From: CAWDDA01 sp963813345
GTDB taxonomy: Bacteria; Acidobacteriota; Blastocatellia; RBC074
DNA length: 64,000 nucleotides
Reading direction: 5' to 3'
NCBI GenBank assembly: GCA_963813345.1
Contig: CAWEYR010000031.1
Span: forward strand, 62,001 to 126,000
Shown here: positions 54,162 through 64,000 of the stretch, in pieces
Layout of the letters: every line of letters starts with the position of its first letter
Numbering within the stretch: position 1 is the first letter of the stretch
The notes under the pieces: generated by a model
What the model saw: only the letters and a program-made list of their open reading frames with translations
Database searches by the model: none
What the model was told of the DNA's origin: nothing
Translations under genes and position numbers: made by a program

Positions 54162-57100
54162 ATGATCAGAAGACTGACATTCCAGTTGATGATTCCCGCG
54201 TTTTCACTCGCGCTTCTCTGTGCCATCATTGTGCATGCGCAGAGCACCAGTGGCTCGATTACGGGAACGGTTAGAGACAACTCTGGGGCGCCGATAACGG
54301 ACGCCACCGTTACGGTGTCCAATCCTTCGACGAATCTCGTTCGACATCTGACGAGTAACACCTCGGGGGTTTTCACAGCAGCGCAGCTTCCGCCCGGGAT
54401 TTACCGTGTTGTTGTCGAGAAGAGCGGCTTCAAGAAGCTCGAGAAGCAAAACGTTGTGTTGAATGCAACGGATCTGGTTAACGCCGGGGACTTCACTCTT
54501 GATGTCGGAGAAGTAAGTGACACAGTGACGGTCTCGGCCGAAGCCGCGCGGATTGAGATTCAGTCCGAAACAGGTGAACGATCCGGTGTCGTTACAGGAA
54601 ACCAGTTGAAAGATCTGGCAATCAATGGACGCAATTACCATGACTTCCTGAAGACAATGCCGGGTGTCATCACTGGAAACGTAAACGCCGGTCAGGTGGC
54701 TTCGTCGGTGGGCAGCCTGGGTAGTTTCAGTGTCAACGGCACACGCACTAACCAGAAAGAGCTGACGGTAGACGGGTCATCGAACATTGACACGGGCAAC
54801 AACGTCGACACACATGCTTCACTCAATCCGGACGCGATTGCCGAGGTGAAGGTGCTGACGTCAAACTTCCAGGCCGAGTATGGTCGCGCGGGCGGCGCGT
54901 TTATTTCGGTTGTTTCGAAGTCAGGAACCACGGATTTTCACGGTGGCGCGCGTTACTTTCACCGTCACGAAGGGATGAATGCGAACAGCTACTTCCGTAA
55001 TGCGCAGGGACGCCGTCTTGACGGTAGTGAGGTTCAGCCGCGAGTGCTGTATCGCTATAACACTGCAGGCTACGAGTTTGGTGGACCTGTCTATCTTCCA
55101 GAGAAAGTTTTCGGACCGCTAGCATTCAACCGGGATAAGGACAAGCTTTTCTTTTACTGGAATCAGGAATTCTATGAGCAACTGGCGCCGGAGGGGACAC
55201 GCAATATTCAGGTTCCGACATTGCTCGAACGATTGGGGGACTTTTCACAGTCAACGCGACGGTAACGGTGTCAAAGTCTACATCAAAGATCCTGCTGTTG
55301 ACTGGTGTCTGCAACGCCACGGATCAGACTGCATGCTTCCGCGATGGCGGTGTGGTGAATAAGATCCCGGCGAACCGGTTTTACAGCAGCGGGCAGGCGA
55401 TTCTGAATCTCTATCCGCGACCCAACGTCTTTGGCAATTCAGCGTTCAACTATACATCAGCCGTGTCGACGCAGTACCCGCGTCGTGAAGACATACTTCG
55501 CGTTGACTGGAATATTACCCAGCGGACGCGTTTGTCGGTCCGCTACACGAATAACAAAGAGGACCGCCTGCTGGCTTATGGAAGTTTCGCGAGCGACCTT
55601 AACTTTCCACTTGCGCCGATCTCGTTTCCGAGGCCGGGACGCAATGGGGTCCTGACGCTGACACATCAGTTCAGCCCGACTCTGACGAACGAGTTCATTT
55701 TTGGTCCAAGCAGCAACTTCATTGATTTGCGCCCGTCCGGAGATGCAGCGCTCGCGAGCGCAAACGGAATCAATGTGCCCAAGCTCTTTCCGAACGTCGG
55801 ATTCGGCTATGTACCTAACTTTCGTTATGGGGGCATTCAAAACCAGACATTCCCGTTTACAAACTATAACGGCCTGCCGTTTATCAATCAAAACCACACA
55901 TTCAACTTCATCGACAACATCTCAAAGATTGTGGGTTCGCACAACATCAAGGCAGGGTTCTACGCTCAGCGAAGCCGCAAGGACCAAACCGTCTTCGCGC
56001 GGACCGACGGCGACATTGATTTTGCCAACAACACGAATCACCCGTTGAATACGCAGCATCCTTACTCGAATGCATTGCTCGGCATATACAACACCTACAT
56101 TCAGGCCAAGTAACTTTGTGAAGGGGCTGTACCGTTACTGGAATGTGGAGGGCTACGTTCAGGATAACTGGAAAGTAACACGAAAACTGACGCTCGATTA
56201 CGGCCTCCGTGTTTCCTGGTACGAGCCTCAGTATGACAGACTTTTGCAGACCGGCTCATTTAACCCATCCCAGTACGACCAATCACGGAAAGTCAGACTC
56301 TACTTTCCTGTCTGCCTGAACAATGCGAATCCGTGCGCCAGTGGGGCAGCGCGCAGAGCGGTTGATCCCGCGCTTCTCGTGCCCGGGTTCATTCCGACAC
56401 TTAACAACACACAGCCCGTGAACTACATCGGGGCGGTCGTTCTTGGCAGCGGAGATCTTGCAAACGGCATAGGCCAGGCAAGCAAGGGTTATCCACGGGG
56501 TGGTTACGACGATCGCGGAGCGCAATGGGGCCCGCGGTTCGGCTTTGCTTATGATTTAACGGGCGATGGGAAGACCGTCATGCGGGGTGGCGCGGGTATG
56601 TCTTACGATCGCGTTCAGGGCAACATTGCATTCGACCAGATCGCAAATCCACCTACCGTTCTGCAGCCTCAATTGCTCTTTGGCCGGCTCGCCGACCTGA
56701 CTCCTGGCCAGTCCGGATTGATCGCGCCGTCTGGCGTCGTCGGTTACGCCCTCGAAGGACATGTTCCAACGATCTACAGCATGAGCTTTAGCATTCAGCG
56801 TGACATCGGATACAGCACTGTTCTTGATGTTGCGTATGTAGGAACGCTCTCGAGGCATCTTTTCCTGGCCCGCGAGTTGAACGCGATACCGTTCGGCTTT
56901 CTGTTCACCCGCGCAGCACAGGATCCGAACTCTGTTTGCCAGGCGGAGTCATCCCCGAATCGGATGCTTCGATCGCGCAGGTATACAGGGATGCGGGCTT
57001 GAGGTTCGATGGGACGAAAGCCTTGCCCGCAAATCTGGTCCGGCCGTATCCGGGACTGGCAGGTATCCGGTTTGAAGAGAATGTTTCTTCGAGTAACTTC

Positions 57101-57922
57101 AACTCCTTACAGGTTTCAGTTAACAGGCGTTTCTCACGAGGTTTTGCCTACAGCGTTGCTTATACCTGGTCGAAGGTGCTTGGAACGGCGGCGGGCGATG
57201 GCAGCTTTGTCAATCCGTATAACACGCGGTTGTATGATTACCGGCTGCTTGACTTCGACCGCGCACACGCTTTTGTGGCGACGTACATCTACGAGCTGCC
57301 GAAGTTTTCGAAGTACGTCGGCAACAATTGGTTTACGCGCGGGGTGCTTGATGGCTGGCAGATCTCGGGAATCACGTCACTCATTAGCGGCAATCCATTT
57401 GAGCTCGGAGTTGGAATTGCCGGCGTCAATGCAAACCAGCGGATTACGGGTTCGTGGACAGAACCACCACGATATCGATTGAAGGGTGATCCGGAGATGG
57501 GGCCAAACGGCCTTCTGATCAACCCCGACGCATTCATCATTCCGGAGATCGGGAGCCTTGGCCTCGGCGAGCGGACCTACCTGCGGAACCCGGGAATCAA
57601 CAACACCGACCTTTCAATCTTCAAGAATTTCGCATTTGGCGAGGGAAAATACCTCCAGTTGCGACTCGAGGCATTCAATGTATTCAACCACACTCAGTTT
57701 TCAGGCATAAACGCCGGGACGAACATCTCGGTGCCGCGCGCTGACGGTGGTTTTGATACTGGCAATGCGATCTTCGCGAATTACAATAGGGCTGTGATTA
57801 CCAACAATCTGAGAGTCGGGTCAGTGGAAGGATCGAATATCCCGCTTGGGCAGCGGTTTGGTGAATACAATGGTGCGCGCGATCCACGCATCCTTCAACT
57901 CGCAGTTAAGATCAACTTTTAG
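54162..57922 (+). CDS. TonB-dependent receptor 2 (Oar-like) of the GH51 locus
   Basis: About 1252 residues. Signal peptide (FSLALLCAIIVHAQ), carboxypeptidase-regulatory domain (GSITGTVRDNSGAPITDATV), plug-like region (LAINGRNYHDFLKTMPGVIT, SVNGTRTNQKELTVDGSSN, FQAEYGRAGGAFISVVSKSG), then a beta-barrel ending LQLAVKINF with terminal Phe. Ribosome binding site CAGGAGGCACC. Four frame breaks (about 55250, 55295, 56113, 56935): the first three are repaired by removing one base each, the fourth needs one base added. Followed by a TPR gene and three arabinofuranosidases, so it may import arabino-oligosaccharides (inference). Confidence 0.88.
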
Positions 57923-57940
57923 TGAGACGTGACGAACGCT

Positions 57941-58010
57941 CGACCGCCTTCAGGCGGAATCTCCAAAACGAGGATTCCACGATTCTGCCTGAAGGCGGTG
58001 CAACATGTCT
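57941..58010. repeat. palindromic element, GTAC family, CCTTCAGGCGGAATC type
   Basis: ACCGCCTTCAGGCGGAATCT is mirrored by GATTCTGCCTGAAGGCGGTG with end CAACATGTC. It lies between TonB receptor 2 and the TPR gene and overlaps the likely start of the latter. Confidence 0.9.
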
Positions 58011-59117
58011 TTGTTATTTCCCTGGCTCTCGCACTTTACGCACCCGCAGCATTTCCACAGCAGCCCAGTTTCGATCGCGCGAGGGAACTTTCTCAGAAGG
58101 GCGATTGGAACGAAGCAGTAAAAGAGTACCGGGCTCTGCTCGAAATCGCTCCCAGATAACGCAATGGCCCGCGCGAACCTTGGCGCCGCGCTGGCACAGC
58201 TTCGAAAGTACGATGAAGCTATTGCGGAATATGAGAAAGCGTTGCGCCTCAATCCTCAACTGACTCCAGTTGTGCTCAACCTTGGTATCGCACATTTTCG
58301 TGCGGGTCAGTTCGCGCGAGCGGTGGAGGTGCTTGAGCGATATCCGGAGACTGAGCTTCGCAGCTCGCAGGCACGACAGCTCGTTGGTATGTCACTCGTC
58401 GAACTCGGCCGCGACAGGGAAGCGCTTCGGTACCTCGAACCGCTACAGGCATCGAATACCCTGGAGCCCGCGGCCCTCTACAGCCTCGGTCTCGCTTACT
58501 TGCACTTACGGCGAACTGAGGTCAGCGACGTAGTACGGCTCCTCGCTGCGAAACCGGCGAGCGCGGCGCTTTCGAATCTACTGCAGGGGCAGGTCCATCT
58601 CGAGCGTCTGGAATTTGAGAAGGCGGCTGCCGAACTTGAGAAGGCCTCCAGCCTCTCGAAGGAGCTGCCGCGTCAATCCTTCCTGCTGGGGCTGGCGTAT
58701 TTGAAGCTCGGTCGAACGGAAGAGGCGAGGCAACAGTTCGAAGCAGAGCTTGCCCGTACATCTGACGACTTTCTTACTTTGTACTATCTTGCGAGTGCTC
58801 TCGAGCGTGAGGGCGACCTGGTTGGGGCAAGGCGTCGCATTGAAGCAGCTCTCGTGGTTGAACCCCAGTCATTCGAGGCGTTGAAGCTCGCAGGAAGCGT
58901 GCTTCTGAAACAGGGTCACGCGGAAGACGCTGCTCGCAGGCTCGAGCAGGCGCGCGAGCGACAGCCCTCGAGCTCGGAAGTGCGGTATCTGTTAGCGCGC
59001 GCTTATCAGAAACTGGGGCGAAAGGAAGATGCGGCTCGCGAGTTCGCCGAGGCAGACAAGCTCAAAGCGCAGGAGCGCGAGAAGGAGAGTCAGCGCAAGC
59101 CTGAAGATTCCGCCTGA
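57998..59117 (+). CDS. exported TPR-repeat protein of the GH51 locus
   Basis: About 372 residues. The leader (VFVISLALALYAPAAFPQQ) begins inside the palindromic element: GTG 57998 is part of it, while a GTG at 57929 would translate the whole element. TPR repeats run throughout (ARANLGAALAQLRKYDEAIA, TPVVLNLGIAHFRAGQFARA, QSFLLGLAYLKLGRTEEARQ, SEVRYLLARAYQKLGRKEDA). One frame break near 58155 is repaired by removing one base (EIAPDNAMARANLG). The last residues and TGA stop (DSA, 59109-59117) come from another half element. It follows the receptor and precedes GH51 genes. Confidence 0.82.
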
Positions 59118-59133
59118 AGGCGGTACAACATAC
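59105..59133. repeat. half palindromic element, GTAC family
   Basis: GATTCCGCCTGAAGGCGGTA ending CAACATACC; contains the stop codon of the preceding TPR gene and ends 11 bases before the first GH51 gene. Confidence 0.9.
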
Positions 59134-59144
59134 CCGGGAAAACG

Positions 59145-60881
59145 ATGAACAACATTCGACGACGTGAATTTCTCAAAGCTGGTGCGGTTGGAGGCTCTGC
59201 CTTGTTACTCACTGGCAGTCACTTCGCGGCAAGGCCATCCGTGCAATCGGCGGACGCGAGGGTCGAGATTCTTCTCCAGGAGAAGATCGGCCAGATATCG
59301 CCGGACATCTATGGCCACTTCGTTGAGCACCTGGGTGGCGTGGTTTACGACGGCATATGGGTAGGCGAGGATTCGAAAGTGCCGAATGTTGGTGGCATTC
59401 GCAAAGAACTTGTTGAGCATATGCGCCGCATAAAACCTGGTGCTGTCCGATGGCCGGGCGGGTGTTTCGCGGACAGCTACAACTGGCGTGATGGAATCGG
59501 GTCGCGCAAGGATCGCCCGCGGCGAACCAACTTCTGGCGCGACGATCGCGGGCGTCGATCGAACGACGCGTATCGAAACCTCGATTCCGGACCTCAGAAA
59601 TACGAACCGAACTGGTTTGGAACAAATGAGTTCATGCGTTTCTGCAAACTGATCGGAGCGCAACCATATTTTGCGGCCAATGTGCGCAGCCTGCCTGCCA
59701 AAGACTTCTATGAATGGGTCGAGTACTGCAATGCGCCGGCGGGAGCGACGACTCTTTCTGATATGCGCGCAACGGCTGGCGACCGCGACCCGTTCGGCGT
59801 CAAGTTCTGGGGAATCGGCAATGAATCGTGGGGCTGCGGCGGCAGATTCACGCCGGAAGAATACTCGCAGGAGTTCCGTCGATTCATATCATTCGTGCCG
59901 CGCTTCGGCGTCGACCTCAAGTTCATTGGAGCGGGGCCTAACAGCGGTGACATCAACTGGACGCGCGGCTTCTTTACAAATATGGCGGCAAAGGGCGCGA
60001 ATCAGTTGAATTCACTCTATGGCTGGGCGCTTCACTATTACGCGAACACGACAGGAAGCGGTGATGCCCTTCAGTACACGACTGATGAATGGTACGAGCT
60101 GATCGCGCGTTCAGACCGTATGGAGTCGCTGATAGAGCAGCATTGGGCAGTGATGGGTGAGACCGATCCTCAGCACCGCGTCAAGCTGATCGTTGATGAG
60201 TGGGGCGCGTGGCATGCACAACATCCGAGCGTGCCGGCGGGATTTCTGTTTGGCTATCCCGGCACAATGCGAGACGCGCTGATCGCAGGACTTAACCTTG
60301 ATACATTCAACCGCCACGCTGATAAGGTTGTGATGGCGAATGTGGCGCAACTGATAAACACCATCCATTCGCTCTTTCTTGCTTACGAAGATAAGTTTAT
60401 CGTGACACCCAATTTTCACGTCTTCGAAATGTACGCCGCGCATCAAGGTGGCGAGGCAGTGCGGACGATCTTTTCGGCTCCCGGAGTGAGCTTCAAGATG
60501 AGCCCGCCAAACTTTCCCCCAGGCGCAGCCGCGGCGGCGCAGCAGCGTGGTCCGGGCGCGCCTCCCGCGCCTCCGACAAATGGAACTTTGTGGGGTCTCG
60601 AAGGCTCAGCGTCACTGAAGGGGAAACAGCTGACATTGACGGCAGTCAATCCGCACGCTACCGAAGGGAGAGATGCTGAGATTGTAGTGCGTGGCGCGCA
60701 GGTTCAGTCAGCGAAATCAACCATTCTCTCCTCGAGTGACATTCACGCTCATAACAGCTTTGAGAATCCACGAGCTTTGAACCCGGCAACAGCAACTGCA
60801 CAGGTGAAAAGTGGCTCCGGCGCGTTTGTGTTTCGTTTTCCTCCCGCATCGGTCACGCGCCTCGATCTAACATTGGTATAG
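59145..60881 (+). CDS. alpha-L-arabinofuranosidase, GH51, Tat-exported (copy 1)
   Basis: Retaining glycosidase releasing terminal L-arabinofuranose from arabinan or arabinoxylan. 578 residues, unbroken. Twin-arginine leader (NIRRREFLKAGAVGGSALLL). The barrel has GHFVEHLGGVVYDGIWVGED, AVRWPGGCFADSYNWRDGIG, the acid/base Glu in FWGIGNESWGCGG, and the nucleophile Glu in LIVDEWGAWH. A Pro/Ala/Gln-rich insert (PPGAAAAAQQRGPGAPPAPP) interrupts the C-terminal beta domain. The TAG stop overlaps the first base of the next half element. First of three consecutive GH51 genes. Confidence 0.92.
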   Translation: MNNIRRREFLKAGAVGGSALLLTGSHFAARPSVQSADARVEILLQEKIGQISPDIYGHFVEHLGGVVYDGIWVGEDSKVPNVGGIRKELVEHMRRIKPGAVRWPGGCFADSYNWRDGIGSRKDRPRRTNFWRDDRGRRSNDAYRNLDSGPQKYEPNWFGTNEFMRFCKLIGAQPYFAANVRSLPAKDFYEWVEYCNAPAGATTLSDMRATAGDRDPFGVKFWGIGNESWGCGGRFTPEEYSQEFRRFISFVPRFGVDLKFIGAGPNSGDINWTRGFFTNMAAKGANQLNSLYGWALHYYANTTGSGDALQYTTDEWYELIARSDRMESLIEQHWAVMGETDPQHRVKLIVDEWGAWHAQHPSVPAGFLFGYPGTMRDALIAGLNLDTFNRHADKVVMANVAQLINTIHSLFLAYEDKFIVTPNFHVFEMYAAHQGGEAVRTIFSAPGVSFKMSPPNFPPGAAAAAQQRGPGAPPAPPTNGTLWGLEGSASLKGKQLTLTAVNPHATEGRDAEIVVRGAQVQSAKSTILSSSDIHAHNSFENPRALNPATATAQVKSGSGAFVFRFPPASVTRLDLTLV

Positions 60882-60909
60882 GTACGTTGTACCGCCTTCA
60901 GGCGGAATC
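60881..60909. repeat. half palindromic element, GTAC family
   Basis: GGTACGTTGTACCGCCTTCA then GGCGGAATC. Starts on the last base of the GH51 copy 1 stop codon and ends 15 bases before copy 2. Confidence 0.9.
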
Positions 60910-60924
60910 TTCCGAGACATCAAG

Positions 60925-62881
60925 ATGACGCGGAAACTACTACTCGTTTTTCTCCTCTCTACGCTCGCATTCTCACAGGAGTCACCTATTACGATCACAG
61001 TGAAGGTTGATCGCCCAGGTGCGGCGATTGCTCCGACGATGTTCGGCCTCTTTTTTGAGGACATAAATTTCGCTGCCGATGGCGGACTTTATCCTGAGCG
61101 CATCAAGAACCGCTCGTTTGAGTTCGCAGTATCCGCTCATGGGGTGGAAGCGCGTCGACAGGGGCGGAGCGAAAGGGTCTCTTCAGATTTACGATCTCGG
61201 GTCTCAACTCACTCGCCCGAACTCGCATTACTTGCGCATTCGAGCAGAGACTGCGGGTTTCGGTGTGACCAATGAAGGCTTTCGCGGTATCGGCGTCGAA
61301 AAGGGAGCCGAGTACACGTTTACGATTCAGGCCCGAGCTGTTGCCGGGACGAGTGGAGCGCTGAGGCTGAAGGTTGAGCTCGAAGACGCCGATAACAGAA
61401 AGCTGAGCGAGGCGACGGTTGGTGATTTGAGTGGAGACTGGAGACATTATCGCGCCGTGATTCGCGCCACTGATACTGCATACAAGGCACGCCTGAACAT
61501 ACTGCTTGAGAGTCCAGGATCGGTGGATGTGGATCTCGTCTCTCTTTATCCGAAAGACACCTGGAAAGGACGCGCAAACGGGTTGCGTACTGATCTCGCG
61601 AAATTGCTCGGTGACATGAAACCGGGATTCCTGCGCTTCCCAGGTGGTTGCATAGTTGAAGGCAGGCATCTCGAGACGCGTTATCAATGGAAGACTACGA
61701 TCGGTGATTTGACTGATCGCCGGCTGATAGTAAACCGTTGGAACAACGAATTCAGACACAAACCTGCTCCCGACTACTATCAGTCATTCGGGCTTGGATA
61801 CTTTGAATACTTTCTCCTGAGTGAAGACATCGGTGCTGAACCGCTACCGATTCTCAATTGCGGAATGGCCTGCCAGTTCAATTCTGCTGAGCTCGTGCCT
61901 CTTGACCAGCTCGATCATTTCATTCAGGACGCGCTCGATCTGATCGAATTTGCAAATGGCGCAGTCACGAGCGCGAATGGGGACGGAAGCGCGCGGCGAT
62001 GGGTCATCCGGCACCGTTCAACCTGAAGATGATTGGAATCGGCAATGAACAGTGGGGGCCGCAATACGTTGAGCGCTACGAACGGTTTGCTAAGGAACTC
62101 AAAGCGAAGCATCCGGAGATCAGACTGATTTCGAGTGCGGGTCCGGCGGCGGGCGACGAGAGATTCCACTATCTTTGGGGAAAGATGCGTGAGCTCAAGG
62201 CCGACCTGGTTGATGAACACTACTATATGCCTCCAAAGTGGTTCCTCGACAATTCGCGACGTTATGACAGCTATCCGCGCACGGGGCCGAAAGTGTTTGC
62301 GGGCGAGTATGCGGCACAGAGCGTTGGTGTAGCTCGTCCCGAAAACAAGAACAACTGGGAGTGCGCGCTCGCTGAAGCTGCATTCATCACCGGGCTCGAG
62401 CGCAATGCCGACGTCGTGGTGATGTCATCGTACGCGCCCCTGTTCGGTCATGTAGATGCGTGGCAGTGGACACCGAATCTGATCTGGTTCGACAATCTTC
62501 GATCTTACGGTACACCGAGCTATTACGTTCAGAAGATGTTCGCAACCAATCGCGGCTCGCGTGTGCTGCCGGTTGAGAATGCGTCGCAGGGACTTTATGC
62601 AAGCGCTTCGGTCGACGATCGAACGGGCGAAGTAATTCTCAAGCTGGTGAACTCAGATTCAACGAACTAAGGACGTGCGCATCGTACTTGCAGGCGCCAC
62701 GCGAGTAAGCCAGACCGGCAAAGCAATTGTCCTCGCAAGCTCGGACCTCAAGGCAGAGAACAGTCTTGAAGAGCCTTCGAAGGTTGCGCCTGTCGAACAA
62801 GAGTTTGCAGCTGGTTCGGGCGAGTTCGTATCAAAACTGGCCCCCACATCGTTTACTGTTTTGCGAATTCAGGTACGGTGA
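60925..62881 (+). CDS. alpha-L-arabinofuranosidase, GH51 with N-terminal carbohydrate-binding-like domain (copy 2)
   Basis: About 651 residues across three breaks. Signal peptide (KLLLVFLLSTLAFSQ), then IAPTMFGLFFEDINFAADGG and a CBM4-like beta segment (EYTFTIQARAVAGTSGALRL), then LRFPGGCIVEG, acid/base Glu in MIGIGNEQWGPQY and nucleophile Glu in KVFAGEYAAQS. This resembles the plant-type and Bacteroides GH51 subgroup, different from copy 1. Breaks near 61125 and 62670 are repaired by removing one base; that near 61998 needs one base added. Ends at TGA 62881, just before a large palindromic element. Confidence 0.88.
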
Positions 62882-62891
62882 AATTGAAAGA

Positions 62892-63048
62892 AGGTACGTT
62901 GTACCGCCCCCTGGGAGCGCCGGTCTCCAGACCGGCTACGAGCCGCGAAGCGTGCGAGACTTCATCACAAGGACTCTCCACGACTCGCACGCTTCGCGGC
63001 TCGTAGCCGGTCTGGAGACCGGCGCTCCCAAGGGCGGTACAACATACC
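62892..63048. repeat. composite palindromic element, GTAC family, three modules
   Basis: Near-perfect nested hairpin: outer GGTACGTTGTACCGCCC / GGGCGGTACAACATACC, middle GGGAGCGCCGGTCTCCAG, inner GAGCCGCGAAGCGTGCGAG mirrored by CTCGCACGCTTCGCGGCTC. The inner loop contains TTCATCACAAGGACTCTCCA. Same nested order as 47237-47398. Lies between GH51 copies 2 and 3. Confidence 0.95.
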
Positions 63049-63061
63049 TAATGGAGCAGAC

Positions 63062-64000
63062 GTGACCAAAAAGCAAACCATATCCCGCCGAAGTTTTACG
63101 ACCGCGTTGATTGCAGTGCCGTTTGTCGCGCGCGCTCAGGAAGGGCCCTTGCGCGCGCGCGTGAAGATCGATACAGAGCGCACGATCGGTGAGATCGACC
63201 CGAAGATTTTCGGCAATTTTATTGAACATCTCGGACGCTGTATCGATGGTGGCATCTTTGAAGAGGGTTCGCCGCTCTCAGACTCAAACGGGTTCCGGCG
63301 TGACGTCATGGATGCGGTCAAGAAGCTCAATGTCACGCTTCTTCGCTGGCCCGGAGGCAACTTTGTTTCAAATTATCACTGGAGAGACGGCATAGGTCCG
63401 AGAGACAAACGGCCACGACGGCTCGAGATGGCGTGGGGCACGGTTGAGACCAACCGGTTTGGAACTCACGAGTTTCTCCAGTATGCAGAAATGTTGAAGA
63501 CCGAGCCGTACGTTTGCGTCAATCTCGGTACTGGAAGCTGGACTGATGCACAGCAGTGGGTCGAATACATCAATTCACGGCAGGACACTGCAATGACGCG
63601 ACTGCGTGCCGAGAACGGACGGAAAGATCCCTGGAAGGTCACCTACTGGGGTCTCGGCAACGAAATGGATGGACCGTGGCAGATGGGCCATCGGAGTGCG
63701 GATGACTACGGTAAATTCGCGCTCGAAGCGGCAAAGCTTATGAAATGGACCGATCCGAACATCAAGCTGATTGCTGCCGGGTCGTCACATTTTGCGCAGG
63801 GTATTGACTGGATCGGGTGGAACCGGACGGTGCTCGAGCATCTGAAACGACACATCGACTACCTGGCAATCCATCTGTATGTCGGCAATCGCGAGAATGA
63901 TTACTACGAATTCGTGGCGAGCTCGCGCGATCTTGACGATCGTATACAGACAACCGAAGGCCTCATCAATGCTGCGATGTCGGACGAGCCGCGCAACAGG
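63062..64000 (+). CDS. alpha-L-arabinofuranosidase, GH51, Tat-type leader (copy 3), 3' end outside window
   Basis: Opens with GTG 63062 (GGAG ribosome binding site just upstream; the ATG at 63051 stops at once). The leader TISRRSFTTALIAVPFVARA has a twin-arginine motif. The mature part reads GEIDPKIFGNFIEHLGRCID, LLRWPGGNFVSNYHWRDGIG and the acid/base Glu in WGLGNEMDGPWQ. The nucleophile lies beyond the window. 313 codons are visible with no break. Closer in pattern to copy 1 than copy 2. Three GH51 enzymes with different architectures suggest division of labour on branched arabinan or arabinoxylan. Confidence 0.9.
   Translation, partial: MTKKQTISRRSFTTALIAVPFVARAQEGPLRARVKIDTERTIGEIDPKIFGNFIEHLGRCIDGGIFEEGSPLSDSNGFRRDVMDAVKKLNVTLLRWPGGNFVSNYHWRDGIGPRDKRPRRLEMAWGTVETNRFGTHEFLQYAEMLKTEPYVCVNLGTGSWTDAQQWVEYINSRQDTAMTRLRAENGRKDPWKVTYWGLGNEMDGPWQMGHRSADDYGKFALEAAKLMKWTDPNIKLIAAGSSHFAQGIDWIGWNRTVLEHLKRHIDYLAIHLYVGNRENDYYEFVASSRDLDDRIQTTEGLINAAMSDEPRNR

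Noticed and set aside
1..62881. Programmed ribosomal frameshifting as explanation of the many split genes
   Set aside because: The break sites share no slippery heptamer or downstream structure, fall at arbitrary places in unrelated genes, and are nearly all simple one-base insertions.

Overview
The window looks like chromosomal DNA from an acidobacterium, most likely of the Blastocatellia type. This is inferred from gene content: two Oar-like TonB-dependent receptors with carboxypeptidase-regulatory N-domains, a CRTAC1-type FG-GAP/ASPIC protein with a TPR partner, an ECF sigma factor next to a Ser/Thr kinase with TPRs, Tat-exported carbohydrate-active proteins, and palindromic elements in most gene junctions. 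No rRNA, tRNA, CRISPR array or transposase gene was recognised.

Layout. 1-4500 (minus): fatty-acid beta-oxidation operon fadR-fadD-fadN. 4672-10275 (plus): phosphofructokinase, bifunctional FtcD, glutaryl-CoA-type acyl-CoA dehydrogenase and gamma-glutamyltransferase, in two overlapping pairs. 10436-16921: secreted hypothetical protein, exported isoaspartate methyltransferase, glycerate kinase, Fes-like esterase and an exported TPR protein. 16952-18974: decayed Uma2 genes beside an XRE/nucleotidyltransferase pair that may be a toxin-antitoxin or defence module. 19181-20847: lipoprotein serine hydrolase. 20958-25711 (minus): benzoate degradation by the box route (benzoate-CoA ligase, BoxC, BoxB). 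26107-37405: alpha/beta hydrolase, a single-chain ethanolamine ammonia-lyase (EutB-EutC fusion), a Tat-exported protein, TonB receptor 1, and the CRTAC1 and TPR proteins. 37417-45896: Tag glycosylase, DinB, secreted proteins, an LVIVD/Big2 protein, and the kinase/sigma pair. 46087-53969: two convergent YVTN propellers, a Cas4-like nuclease overlapping an S1/P1-like nuclease, a lipocalin-like protein, isochorismatase, DeoR regulator and GalT. 54162-64000: TonB receptor 2, TPR protein and three consecutive GH51 alpha-L-arabinofuranosidases, which look like an arabinan or arabinoxylan utilisation locus.

Two features dominate. First, a modular family of palindromic elements (typical end GGTACGTTGTACCG, interchangeable interiors) fills most junctions, often touching or supplying stop codons and in places supplying protein termini, including an apparent signal peptide. 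Second, many long genes are split by single-base frame breaks although both sides are conserved. Nearly all those I could resolve by hand are repaired by removing one base, so I treat them as probable assembly insertions and annotate each gene across the breaks.
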